The notes beneath the pieces are model-generated. The model was given only the letters and a program-made list of their open reading frames with translations. It was not told the DNA's origin and searched no databases. 64,000 nt of DNA from Halanaerobium hydrogeniformans (lineage in GTDB: Bacteria; Bacillota; Halanaerobiia; Halanaerobiales; Halanaerobiaceae): NCBI RefSeq assembly GCF_000166415.1, contig NC_014654.1, positions 1,922,001 through 1,986,000 of the forward strand. The letters run 5' to 3'. Shown in pieces: positions 36,599-45,658 of the stretch; position 1 is the first letter of the stretch; each line of letters starts with the position of its first letter. Position numbers and translations under genes: made by a program.

Positions 36599-37177
36599 TT
36601 AAGCTTTGCTTCCTGGTCTGGTAATTTCAATTTTTCCCTCACATAATTTACACTGTCCAGCCTTATATGATTTAATATCCATTTTCAGCAGTGGTTTAAA
36701 TTCATATTTAAAATCAACTTTACCATTACTTCTATCAACAATAGAACTAATGCCAACAATTTCTACATCCATTCCCTCTAATAAAGCTAAAACTTCTTTA
36801 ACCGAACCTCCTGTAGTAACAACATCTTCAACAACCAGAACTTTTGACCCTTTTTTAATTTCAAATCCTCGTCTTATCTGCATCTGTCCATTTTTTCTTT
36901 CACTAAAGATTGAAGGAACTCCAATTTCTGCTGCAACAGCATATGATAATACAACCCCACCCAGTGCTGGTCCAATAACTAAATCAATTTCTTTATCATC
37001 CCATTTTTTTGCGATTTCTGCTGCTAGAGTTGATGCATGTTCAGGATATTGTAAAACTTTAGCACACTGCATGTAAATATCTGCATGTCGACCTGAGCTT
37101 AAAACAAAATGTCCTTCTTGAATTACTCCTGTTTCTATTAAAAGTTCTTTGATTTCTTTTTTTGTCATTTTTTTCAC
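36599..37177 (-). CDS. pyrE: Orotate phosphoribosyltransferase
   Basis: Transfers phosphoribose from PRPP to orotate, giving OMP; 192 aa. FVLSSGRHADIYMQCAKVLQYP and the PRPP-binding loop VLVVEDVVTTGGSVKEVL are diagnostic. Of the subtype with a C-terminal Cys pair (CKLC), seen in clostridial and thermophile enzymes. Last gene of the pyr operon. Confidence 0.95.
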   Translation of the reverse strand: MKKMTKKEIKELLIETGVIQEGHFVLSSGRHADIYMQCAKVLQYPEHASTLAAEIAKKWDDKEIDLVIGPALGGVVLSYAVAAEIGVPSIFSERKNGQMQIRRGFEIKKGSKVLVVEDVVTTGGSVKEVLALLEGMDVEIVGISSIVDRSNGKVDFKYEFKPLLKMDIKSYKAGQCKLCEGKIEITRPGSKA

Positions 37178-37195
37178 CTCTCCGTTTAGATTAAA

Positions 37196-38131
37196 TTAAT
37201 GTGCAGCTCCAATTAAAGATGATAATTTTTTGATTTTATGCTTAGATAAATAGCTCTCGATTTCTTCAATTATCCTTAAAGCAGCAGCCGGTTCAAGCAT
37301 ATTTATTGTTCCAATTCCAACAGCGGTTGCACCTGCTAAAATAAATTCTAAAACATCTTCCCCAGAACTTACACCTCCGAGTCCTATAATTGGAATCTCA
37401 AGCTTTTTGTAACTTTGATAAATCATTTTTAAAGCTACAGGTTTTACTGCTGGACCTGAAAGACCACCAAAGGTATTTGCCAATAATGGCTTTCGTTTAT
37501 CAATATCTATTTTCATAGCAGATAAGGTGTTAATCATAGCAACAGCATCTGCCCCTGCGTTTTGAGCAGCAAGAGCTGTTAAGGTAATATCTGTAATATT
37601 AGGGGTCAATTTTACTATTATGTAACCAGAATAAATCTCTCTAATCTTTTTGCTTATCTGATAGACCTTTTCAGGATCTGTGCCAAAAATCATTCCTCCA
37701 CCTTTAATATTTGGACAGGAAAGATTAACCTCTAAACCTGCTATTTCGGGACGGTTATTTAATTTGTCTGCTAAAACTAAGAAATCTTCTGTACTATAAC
37801 CAGAAATATTAGCAAAAATTGGTAGACTGTATTCTTTGCATTTGGGAAGAATCTCACTTATAAACTTATCTACTCCTGGGTTTTCTAAACCTATTGAGTT
37901 AATAATACCTGAAGCAGTTTCTGCAATTCTAGGTGTTTTATTACCTTTTTGTTCTTTGACTGTTATTCCTTTAGTGCAAAAAGCACCTAATTTATTAATA
38001 TCAAAGTAATCATTCAACTCTTCACCATTACCACAAGTCCCGGAAGCAGTTATCAGGGGATTAGATAATTTTAGGTCATCTCTTTTTTTTGATTTTAAAA
38101 TCGTTGTTAAATCAAATTCTTTATTATTCAC
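37196..38131 (-). CDS. pyrD: Dihydroorotate dehydrogenase, class 1B catalytic subunit
   Basis: FMN enzyme of 311 aa that oxidises dihydroorotate and passes electrons to PyrK and NAD+. NPLITASGTCGNGEE, GLENPGVDKFI, LEVNLSCPNIKGGG with the active-site Cys, VKLTPNITDI and GLGGVSSGEDVLEFILAGA are seen. GTG start, overlapping the pyrK stop by 8 bp, consistent with a tight PyrDK complex. Confidence 0.95.
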   Translation of the reverse strand: MNNKEFDLTTILKSKKRDDLKLSNPLITASGTCGNGEELNDYFDINKLGAFCTKGITVKEQKGNKTPRIAETASGIINSIGLENPGVDKFISEILPKCKEYSLPIFANISGYSTEDFLVLADKLNNRPEIAGLEVNLSCPNIKGGGMIFGTDPEKVYQISKKIREIYSGYIIVKLTPNITDITLTALAAQNAGADAVAMINTLSAMKIDIDKRKPLLANTFGGLSGPAVKPVALKMIYQSYKKLEIPIIGLGGVSSGEDVLEFILAGATAVGIGTINMLEPAAALRIIEEIESYLSKHKIKKLSSLIGAAH

Positions 38132-38903
38132 AGTATTTTACCTCCCCTAAACCAAAAACCGGACCTTCAACACAGGCTCTTTTGTTTTTTTCATTTACTT
38201 TTTGACTTTCACAGCTACATGATAAACAGACTCCAAAACCACAGCCCATTCTTTTTTCTATAGAAATTTCACCTGGGATTCTACTCTTTAAACATTGATT
38301 TTCTACTGCAAATAGCAATGGTTCTGGGCCACAACAATAAACAAAATTGGGAATTTCTTTTTCTAAATAAATATCCCATAATCTGAGTGCTGTTCCCTGA
38401 ATTTCCAACTTTTCTTCCATAGCTGCTAAATGAGTTTCTATCCCTAAATTATTAAATTTATCTGCAAAAAAATCTAACTCAGCTGCATTTGCAGCACCTA
38501 AAAATACTTTTATTGGCAAATCTTTTAATTTTTTTGCTAATAAATAAAGAGGAGCTATACCCATTCCTCCACCAATAAGATGTATATTAGAACTGTTCCT
38601 GTCACTTATAGTAAAAGGATTGCCAAGTGGCCCTAAAAGATCGATTTCTTCACCAGGACTATAATTAGCCAGCATTTTTGTTCCTTTTCCAACTACTTTG
38701 TAAACAAATTCTACCCTTTTTGTTTCATTTTCAAAATCAAAAACACTTAAAGGCCTTCTTAAAAGAGGATCATAACTATTATTTCTGCTAACTTTAATAT
38801 TAAAAAACTGACCTGCCTCAACTTTTTCACTAAGTCCTTCACATTTTAAAACAAGATGATAAATATCGGGTCCAACCTCTTTATTAGAAAATATTTCAAA
38901 CAT
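38124..38903 (-). CDS. pyrK: Dihydroorotate dehydrogenase electron transfer subunit
   Basis: FAD and [2Fe-2S] protein of 259 aa. DPLLRRPLSVFDF (FAD binding), LLGPLGNPF, GGGMGIAPLYLLAKKL (NAD(P) binding) and the C-terminal cluster motif CGFGVCLSCSC with a later Cys in RACVEGPVF are visible. Partner of the overlapping pyrD. Confidence 0.95.
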   Translation of the reverse strand: MFEIFSNKEVGPDIYHLVLKCEGLSEKVEAGQFFNIKVSRNNSYDPLLRRPLSVFDFENETKRVEFVYKVVGKGTKMLANYSPGEEIDLLGPLGNPFTISDRNSSNIHLIGGGMGIAPLYLLAKKLKDLPIKVFLGAANAAELDFFADKFNNLGIETHLAAMEEKLEIQGTALRLWDIYLEKEIPNFVYCCGPEPLLFAVENQCLKSRIPGEISIEKRMGCGFGVCLSCSCESQKVNEKNKRACVEGPVFGLGEVKYCE

Positions 38904-38942
38904 CTCTTCTGCCTCCTTACTGCTGATAAAACTTTTCTATGT

Positions 38943-39848
38943 TTATAAATCTAAAACTGAATTAATATCATTTTTCATTTTTTTAGCAGCTAATGCTGCT
39001 GCTTTACCAAAGTTTTGGGGAGCTAAATCTTTGTATTCTTCTTTTCGATAAGCAAAGTTAATCCCCCTAGAAGAATTTATAACTGCTCCTCGGCCTTGCT
39101 TATCAAATGCTGCTTTGACATCTTTTGCTCCCCCACCCTGGGCTCCATAACCAGGAATCAAAAAGAAAATAGACGGTATTAATGCTCTTATCTCAGCTAG
39201 TTCTTTAGGATATGTTGCTCCTACAACTGCGGCAAGATTGGAATAGCCAGTTTTACCCAAATAATCTTCAGCAATTTTAGCCAGAAATAAAGCTACTGCT
39301 TCGTAAACTTTTTTGCCATTATTTAATTTTAAATCTTGAATATCAGCAGAAGAAGGATTAGATGTTTTTAACAGTGCAAATGCTCCCTTAGTCTTGTCTT
39401 CCAGAAATGGAGTAATCCCATCTCTACCAAGATAAGGGTTGATGGTTAAAGAATCAGCACCAGAATCTACATGTAAATAGGCTTCAGCATATGCTTTTGC
39501 TGTTGAACCGATATCATTTCTTTTCCCATCTAATAAAACTAATAACCCTTTTTGCCAGGCATAATTTATTGTTTTCCAAAGAGTCTCCATTCCTGCGGTA
39601 CCCAATTTTTCATAAAAAGCCATTTGTGGTTTTACAACAGCTGTATGTTCTGCTGTTGCCTCAATTATCTCTTTATTAAAATATAAAATAGCTTCAGCTA
39701 TTTCTTTTTGGTTTTCCTGAGGATTTTTTAATAGAGCTGAATCTAAAACAGAAGCAGGCATTAAATTTAGATGAGGATCTAAGCCAACACATATTCTCGA
39801 ATTTTTTTCTTCAATTTTTTCAATTAAATTATCAATAAAGTACTTCAT
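38943..39848 (-). CDS. pyrF: Orotidine 5'-phosphate decarboxylase
   Basis: Last step to UMP, 301 aa; the long (type 2) form. RICVGLDPHLNLMP, VLLDGKRNDIGSTAKAYAEA with catalytic Lys/Asp, and IFFLIPGYGAQGG are present. The ATG at 39848 is chosen for its AGGAGG; the frame is open further upstream, inside pyrC, with which it overlaps by 17 bp. Confidence 0.94.
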   Translation of the reverse strand: MKYFIDNLIEKIEEKNSRICVGLDPHLNLMPASVLDSALLKNPQENQKEIAEAILYFNKEIIEATAEHTAVVKPQMAFYEKLGTAGMETLWKTINYAWQKGLLVLLDGKRNDIGSTAKAYAEAYLHVDSGADSLTINPYLGRDGITPFLEDKTKGAFALLKTSNPSSADIQDLKLNNGKKVYEAVALFLAKIAEDYLGKTGYSNLAAVVGATYPKELAEIRALIPSIFFLIPGYGAQGGGAKDVKAAFDKQGRGAVINSSRGINFAYRKEEYKDLAPQNFGKAAALAAKKMKNDINSVLDL

Positions 39849-41130
39849 TTTTTCCTCCTCTATCATCATAAACCATTTTGCCTTCAACAAAAGTTACTTC
39901 ATTTTTCCCAGAAAGTTTTTGACCAGCAAAAGGAGTGTTTTTGCCTTTAGATTTAAATTTATCTTTTTCAACAGTCCAACTACGATTAGGATTAAAGATG
40001 ATTAAATCTGCTGTAGATCCTTTTTTAATTCCATCAGCCTCAACATTTAATATCTCTGCAGGTTTATAATAATACATATTTATAAGATCATTCCAGCTAA
40101 TATCATTGCTTTTTATAAAATGTTCAAATAGTAGAGCTAAAGCAGTCTCAAGGCCAGAAATACCATTAGCTGCATAATCATATTCGCCCAGTTTATCTTC
40201 ATAAGTATGTGGTGCATGGTCAGTTGCCAGAACATCTATTTCTCCTGATTTCAGTGCTTGTCTTAATACCTCTACATCTCTGCTGGAACGTAATGGTGGA
40301 TGAACTTTTGTATCAGGATTATAATCCCCAACAGATTCGTCTGTTAAAATTAAATGATGTGGGGTGACTTCAAAAGTAACATTGACTCCTCTTTTTTTCG
40401 CGGCCATAACCTGTTTAAAACTGCCCTCTGTACTTAAATGAGCAATATGGAGGTGAATACCTGTCATTTCAGCAAGTACAATATCTCTTGAAACCATTAT
40501 TTCTTCAGAAGCAGCTGGAATCCCTTTAAGTCCATAGATTGTAGAATAATAACCTTCATTCATTACTCCATCCTTACTTAAATTTTTATCTTCACAGTGA
40601 TCTATAATAGGTAGATTAAAAGCTGATGCATATTCCATAGCTCTTCTCATAATCTCCGAGTTCATAACAGGATGACCATCATCAGTGAGAGCCTTAACTC
40701 CTGTTTTGGCTAGAGTTCCAATTTCTGATAGCTTCTCACCTTTACTTCCTTGAGTAATACTACCAATTGGATAAACTTTAACTAACGCTTCTTTGGATTT
40801 TAATTTTAAATGTTCAACAACTGCTGGATTATCGGCAACAGGATTTGTATTTGGCATTGCTGCTACTGCAGAAAAGCCACCCGCGGCAGCTGCTTCACAT
40901 CCCGTCTTAACTGTTTCTTTATCTTCATAACCAGGTTCTCTAAGATGAGTATGTATATCAATTAAAGCTGGAATAACCACCTTATTTGCCCCATCTATTA
41001 ATTCATATCCCTGATTTTTGATTTTTTCATTGACCTGAATAATATTTTTGCCTTCAATCAAAATATCATATTTTCCCTCTAGATTATTTCTAGGATCAAA
41101 AACTTCTGCATTTTTAATTAAGGTTTTCAT
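39832..41130 (-). CDS. pyrC: Dihydroorotase (class I)
   Basis: Zinc amidohydrolase of 432 aa closing carbamoyl-aspartate to dihydroorotate. Metal-site motifs: IDIHTHLREPGYE, the carboxylation region near TGVKALTDDGHPV, IIDHCED, HIAHLST and VLATDHAPHTYEDK. Overlaps pyrB by 17 bp and pyrF by 17 bp. Confidence 0.95.
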   Translation of the reverse strand: MKTLIKNAEVFDPRNNLEGKYDILIEGKNIIQVNEKIKNQGYELIDGANKVVIPALIDIHTHLREPGYEDKETVKTGCEAAAAGGFSAVAAMPNTNPVADNPAVVEHLKLKSKEALVKVYPIGSITQGSKGEKLSEIGTLAKTGVKALTDDGHPVMNSEIMRRAMEYASAFNLPIIDHCEDKNLSKDGVMNEGYYSTIYGLKGIPAASEEIMVSRDIVLAEMTGIHLHIAHLSTEGSFKQVMAAKKRGVNVTFEVTPHHLILTDESVGDYNPDTKVHPPLRSSRDVEVLRQALKSGEIDVLATDHAPHTYEDKLGEYDYAANGISGLETALALLFEHFIKSNDISWNDLINMYYYKPAEILNVEADGIKKGSTADLIIFNPNRSWTVEKDKFKSKGKNTPFAGQKLSGKNEVTFVEGKMVYDDRGGKNEVLY

Positions 41131-42055
41131 TATCTACTTCCCTCCCTGCCAACAAGTATAAGAGTGCCATTCTTATAGCTACACCATTTTTTACCTGTTC
41201 CGTGATTACTGATTGACTGCTGTCTGCTACAGAACTTTCTATCTCTATACCTCTATTCATAGGGCCAGGATGCATAATAACTGCTTTTTTGCCTATTCTC
41301 TGCAATCTTTCTTTATTCATTCCATAGATTTCTCTATATTCTCTAATTGAAGGAAAGAGTCCACTTTCCTGTCTTTCCATCTGAATTCTTAATATATTTA
41401 CTACATCTACATTTTCTAAAGCTTTATCCAAATCATTATAAACTTTTACACCCATTTTTTCTATTTCTCTAGGTAATAATGTTTGCGGTCCAGCTACACT
41501 AACCTGAGCCCCAAGTTTATTTAATCCCCATATATTGGATCTTGCTACTCTACTATGAGCTATATCTCCAACGATTAATACATTTAATCCTTCAATATCA
41601 CCAAGTTTTTCCTTTATACTATAAATATCTAATAAAGCCTGAGTTGGATGAGCATGAGCACCATCTCCAGCATTTAATACACTGGCAGAAATATTTTCTG
41701 CTAAAAATTGAGCAGCTCCTGGTGCACTATGCCTAATTACAACTACATCAGCTCCCATAACCTCCATGGTTTTTGCTGTATCAAGTAAACTTTCACCTTT
41801 TGCAATACTACTACCTGATTTAGAAATGCTCATAACATCTGCACTTAGACGTTTTGCAGCCAGATTAAATGAGAACTTAGTTCTTGTACTGGGTTCATAA
41901 AAAAGATTAATAACTGTTTTACCACGCAATGTGGGAACTTTTTTAACAGTTCTTGTTAATATGTCTTTCATAGCTACAGCAGTTTCTAGAATTTCTCTTA
42001 TTTCTTCTGCTGAAGCATCATACAATCCTAAAAAATCTTTTCTTTTTAAGCTCAT
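41114..42055 (-). CDS. pyrB: Aspartate carbamoyltransferase catalytic subunit
   Basis: Joins carbamoyl phosphate to aspartate, 313 aa. FYEPSTRTKFSFNLAAKRL (carbamoyl-phosphate loop), HPTQALLDIYSI and HPGPMNRGIEI are seen. No pyrI is adjacent, as in Bacillus-type unregulated ATCase. The ATG at 42055 is better spaced from GGAGG than the TTG at 42058. Confidence 0.95.
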   Translation of the reverse strand: MSLKRKDFLGLYDASAEEIREILETAVAMKDILTRTVKKVPTLRGKTVINLFYEPSTRTKFSFNLAAKRLSADVMSISKSGSSIAKGESLLDTAKTMEVMGADVVVIRHSAPGAAQFLAENISASVLNAGDGAHAHPTQALLDIYSIKEKLGDIEGLNVLIVGDIAHSRVARSNIWGLNKLGAQVSVAGPQTLLPREIEKMGVKVYNDLDKALENVDVVNILRIQMERQESGLFPSIREYREIYGMNKERLQRIGKKAVIMHPGPMNRGIEIESSVADSSQSVITEQVKNGVAIRMALLYLLAGREVDNENLN

Positions 42056-42086
42056 CAATTTACCTCCCTTGAATTAAAAATTCGTT

Positions 42087-43391
42087 TTAGCTGCTTTCAT
42101 AACCTAACTCTCTTTCCATATTCAAAGCTTCTTCTTCACTTTTTTCCAGAACTTTTTCTTCTTCATTAACTTCTGGTAAGATTAAATTCATTATTATTGC
42201 AACCAGGGCTGCAAGTCCCATCCCAGCAAATTCCAGACCAAGGAATGTTATTGTTAGGTTGCTAATTCCTACCAGCAAGGTTACAGATACAATCACTAAA
42301 TTTCTATTGTTTGAGAGGTCAACCTGATTTTCCACTAAAGTTCTTAAACCGATAGAAGCTATCATTCCAAAAAGCAAAAACACTATTCCTCCCATTACTG
42401 CTGCAGGAATTGTTCTAATCAAAACACCTATTTTTTGAACAAAACTACTTAAAATTACAATTACTGCGGTTAGCTGAATAATAATTGGATTATAAACTTT
42501 TGTAATTGCTAGAACACCAACATTCTCACCATAAGTTGTATTTGGAGGTCCACCAAAAAATCCTGCTACTAATGTTGCTATACCATCACCTAATAATGTT
42601 CTATGCAGACCCGGTTCTTTAATAAAATCATTTTCTGTAGTTGTACTGATTGCTAATACATCTCCTAAATGTTCAACAATCGTAACAAGTGCTATTGGGG
42701 CAACTAATGTAATAGCCCTTAAATTACCATTGATTTCCGGAAAAGAAAATTGAGGAAGTGCAATCCAGGAAGCTTCCATAACCGGGGTAAAATCTACAAT
42801 CCCCATAAAAGAGGCGAATATATATCCACCTATTATCCCCAATAAAATAGGTATGACTTTTATTATCCCTTTAGCAAAAACGCTTACTGCCACTGCAATA
42901 GAAAGTGTTACAAAGGCAGTTAAAAGATGTTCAGAAGCCATATCTCTGGCAGTTGGAGCCAGACCAAGACCAATTGTTATTATAACTGGACCTACAACAA
43001 CCGGTGGTAATAATTTTCGGAAAAAATCCGTTCCTACAAGTTTAATTATTACTGACATAAGAGCATAAACAATTCCAACTGTCATTATTCCCAACATCGC
43101 CCCGTCGACACCAAACTGATTTTGAGCTGCGATAATTGGTGCAATAAAGGCAAAAGAAGAACCCAGATAGGCCGGCACTTTTGCTCCAGTTATAAAATGA
43201 AAAATTAATGTTCCTAAACCCGAAGTAAATAATGCAACCGCTGGGTTTAGTCCTGTAAGAGATGGAACAAGAACTGTGGCACCAAACATAGCAAACATGT
43301 GCTGTAATGAGAGGACAAAAAGTTTTTGATTATTAATCCCATCTGCCTTAAGATCATCTAAATTTGATTTAGTCTGTTTTATTAAGCTCAT
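42087..43391 (-). CDS. pyrP: Uracil permease (NCS2 family)
   Basis: Uracil:cation symporter of 434 aa with about 14 membrane segments; LSLQHMFAMFGATVLVPSLTGLNPA at the N-terminus and PNTTYGENVGVLAITKV in TM10 (with the conserved Glu) mark the UraA/PyrP branch. Preceded by a PyrR-type attenuator, so uptake is regulated with synthesis. Confidence 0.93.
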   Translation of the reverse strand: MSLIKQTKSNLDDLKADGINNQKLFVLSLQHMFAMFGATVLVPSLTGLNPAVALFTSGLGTLIFHFITGAKVPAYLGSSFAFIAPIIAAQNQFGVDGAMLGIMTVGIVYALMSVIIKLVGTDFFRKLLPPVVVGPVIITIGLGLAPTARDMASEHLLTAFVTLSIAVAVSVFAKGIIKVIPILLGIIGGYIFASFMGIVDFTPVMEASWIALPQFSFPEINGNLRAITLVAPIALVTIVEHLGDVLAISTTTENDFIKEPGLHRTLLGDGIATLVAGFFGGPPNTTYGENVGVLAITKVYNPIIIQLTAVIVILSSFVQKIGVLIRTIPAAVMGGIVFLLFGMIASIGLRTLVENQVDLSNNRNLVIVSVTLLVGISNLTITFLGLEFAGMGLAALVAIIMNLILPEVNEEEKVLEKSEEEALNMERELGYESS

Positions 43392-43425
43392 TTCATTCCT
43401 CCTAAAAATTGATATTTAGACATTA

Positions 43426-43530
43426 AAAAACTTCTTAACAGTCAGACTGATAAGAAGTTAACAAATTCAGAGCATTAAAATAGCTCTATGTTTTCTCCTT
43501 ATCTGCCTCACTGGACTGATTTAAAGGAAA
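43426..43530 (-). promoter_or_regulatory. PyrR-dependent attenuator before pyrP
   Basis: On the minus strand the PyrR binding loop (43499-43528) contains ATCAGTCCAGTGAGGC closed by CCTTT/AAGG, followed after 40 nt by a terminator with arms AACTTCTTATCAGTC and GACTGTTAAGAAGTT and a T run (43426-43459). UMP-bound PyrR would favour termination. Confidence 0.92.
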
Positions 43531-43533
43531 TAT

Positions 43534-44094
<561 letters not shown>

Positions 44095-44136
44095 CTATAT
44101 TACCTCCTTTGGGGAAGAATATAAATTTACATAAAA

Positions 44137-44213
44137 AAACCTTCTTAGGGCAAATAAGAAGGTATTTAAATTCTATATTTTCCCTTACTAGCCTCGCTGG
44201 ACTAATTTAAAAG
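44137..44213 (-). promoter_or_regulatory. PyrR-dependent attenuator before pyrR
   Basis: Binding loop at 44182-44213 with TTAGTCCAGCGAGGCTAG, followed by the terminator ACCTTCTTA/TAAGAAGGT and seven T (44132-44163) on the minus strand. Confidence 0.92.
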
Positions 44214-44233
44214 AATATTTTTTATTTGAATTA

Positions 44234-44262
44234 ATGATATCAGACCAGCATTATTAAGTCAA
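44234..44262 (-). promoter_or_regulatory. Sigma-A promoter of the pyrR operon
   Basis: TTGACT (44257-44262) and TATCAT (44234-44239), 17 bp apart on the minus strand, placing the transcript start just before the PyrR loop. Confidence 0.75.
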
Positions 44263-44296
44263 GAAATATAGACGATTTTAATACTAAAAAGCAAAT

Positions 44297-44330
44297 ATTA
44301 AAACTCCCGGCCAAACCGGGAGTTTTAATA
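44297..44330. terminator. Terminator after the membrane protein gene
   Basis: AAAACTCCCGG and CCGGGAGTTTT, a perfect 11-bp stem with a 5-nt loop, between the membrane protein gene and the pyrR promoter; it isolates the two units. Confidence 0.85.
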
Positions 44331-44388
44331 TAGATAAATCTATTAGTAATAAGATAATAAATAGAGTATTTGTTATAATAACAATTAT

Positions 44389-45267
44389 TTAAAATGAGAA
44401 GCCTAAGAATAGCATTGCTGCAGTTATTAAAACAGCTATTGTACAAGCAGGTGGATCAATGTGGGTATCTCCCCAGTCATAGAATAGACGGGCGAAGAAC
44501 TCACCAATAAAAGCTCCTAAGATTCCGAATATACCACCCCAGATAACACTACCAGTAGCCATAGCAGCTGCTGCAGCTGGGAATGCAATATGGTGTGTTA
44601 CAGGCCCTTTACCCATAGTCTGCAGGATGATTAAAGAAGCAGCTGTTATACCAAACATAATGAAGACACTTTCAGTAACAAGTGTAATATGTCCAGCAAC
44701 TAAACCAACACCTAAACCAAGAGGTAACAATTGAGACGTATTCATTTGCCAAGGTAACCATGCAATATCAGAAGGTGGATTCCACCTTGAGTCACTCTTT
44801 TCTGGATCATATGTCCCAAAAATACCAGTATCACTAAAGGCAACTCTATGAATAAAAGCAGATATAGCAACTGTAAGAGCGATAGTATCAGTAGGTGTTC
44901 CAATGTCAGCCAAAAATGCTTCAATAACTAAACCAAGAATACCAAAAATACCACCTATTAATAATATATCCCAGTTTTCTTCGATCCCATACAATGGGGC
45001 TAAAATATCAGCACCGCTTTCCAGCCTGCCTTTTTTACCAGCATATGCGGTTGCTGCAGCTCCACCACCAAAAGCGATATGTGGGCCAAAAAGAGTTCCA
45101 AATCCGATCGCCCCTGTTATAGATTCGGTTCCAACGGCAAGGGCAAGTGCTTCACCAGCCATAACTGCAAAACCACAGAAAATAAAGGCAGGCAATGCAC
45201 CTAAAGCAGCACCAAAGAGTCCACCACCAAAAGCAGCAAGAACAGCGTTCATACCTATACCAAACAT
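44389..45267 (-). CDS. Unrecognised Gly/Ala-rich polytopic membrane protein
   Basis: 292 aa with roughly 8-9 hydrophobic segments rich in Gly and Ala (LAAFGGGLFGAALGALPAFIF, GGGAAATAYAG). One longer soluble loop (about 150-185) has YDPEKSDSRWNPPSDIAWLPWQ. I do not recognise the family; the length, membrane content and internal Gly motifs suggest a channel or transporter-like protein. Strong ribosome site AAAGGAGG. It has its own promoter, a 220-nt leader and its own terminator, so it is transcriptionally separate from the car and pyr genes around it. Confidence 0.8.
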   Translation of the reverse strand: MFGIGMNAVLAAFGGGLFGAALGALPAFIFCGFAVMAGEALALAVGTESITGAIGFGTLFGPHIAFGGGAAATAYAGKKGRLESGADILAPLYGIEENWDILLIGGIFGILGLVIEAFLADIGTPTDTIALTVAISAFIHRVAFSDTGIFGTYDPEKSDSRWNPPSDIAWLPWQMNTSQLLPLGLGVGLVAGHITLVTESVFIMFGITAASLIILQTMGKGPVTHHIAFPAAAAAMATGSVIWGGIFGILGAFIGEFFARLFYDWGDTHIDPPACTIAVLITAAMLFLGFSF

Positions 45268-45380
45268 TTTATTATGCCTCCTTTAATTTAAAGAGTCCAT
45301 AAACAAAGCACAGTACAGATAAATAAGAATTTTTTCACATTTTAAACCGCTACAATCCCCCCTCCTTTTGATTTACTATC

Positions 45381-45476
45381 GGCAAAGAAAAATTCTCTAT
45401 CAAAAGAGTTATTTAATAAGAGACCTAAAAAGTTCACAATTAAATAAGTCAGAATAGAGAATTACCATACCTTGCC
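45381..45476 (-). promoter_or_regulatory. Structured leader RNA element upstream of the membrane protein gene
   Basis: Nested stems on the minus-strand transcript: an outer GGCAAGG/CTTTGCC (45470-45476 with 45381-45387), a middle perfect 10-bp AATTCTCTAT/ATAGAGAATT (45454-45463 with 45391-45400) and an inner 9-bp TTATTTAAT/ATTAAATAA (45439-45447 with 45409-45417). A GGAGGGGGG tract follows. No terminator is seen before the gene. The rest of 45268-45380 holds nothing I can name. Confidence 0.5.
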
Positions 45477-45490
45477 TTTATTTTATGTAC

Positions 45491-45519
45491 ATTTTATCAC
45501 CTTTATTGGCAATTGTCAA
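45491..45519 (-). promoter_or_regulatory. Sigma-A promoter of the membrane protein gene
   Basis: TTGACA (45514-45519) and TAAAAT (45491-45496) with a 17-bp spacer on the minus strand, about 220 bp upstream of the start codon. Confidence 0.75.
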
Positions 45520-45580
45520 AATATTCGCATTAAATATTTGGTTTTTTTTTCTACTTTATATTTATTATTAAAATTAAAAC

Positions 45581-45621
45581 AAAAAAGCAAAAATCAAATT
45601 ATAAATTCTCATGATTTTTGC
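45581..45621 (-). terminator. Terminator of the carAB unit
   Basis: GCAAAAATCA and TGATTTTTGC arms with a 15-nt loop, then TTTTTT on the minus strand, 38 bp after carB. Confidence 0.8.
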
Positions 45622-45658
45622 CTTTGAAATAGAATATTAAATTATATTATTAATAAAT

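Noticed and set aside
36606-37076. 156-codon plus-strand frame opposite pyrE
   Set aside because: Antisense shadow of pyrE with low-complexity Ser/Thr/Pro content.
45288-45338. Tiny GTG-initiated frame of 16 codons (KKFLFICTVLCLWTL-like) in the leader of the membrane protein gene
   Set aside because: Hydrophobic but without a ribosome site at workable distance; too short to support.
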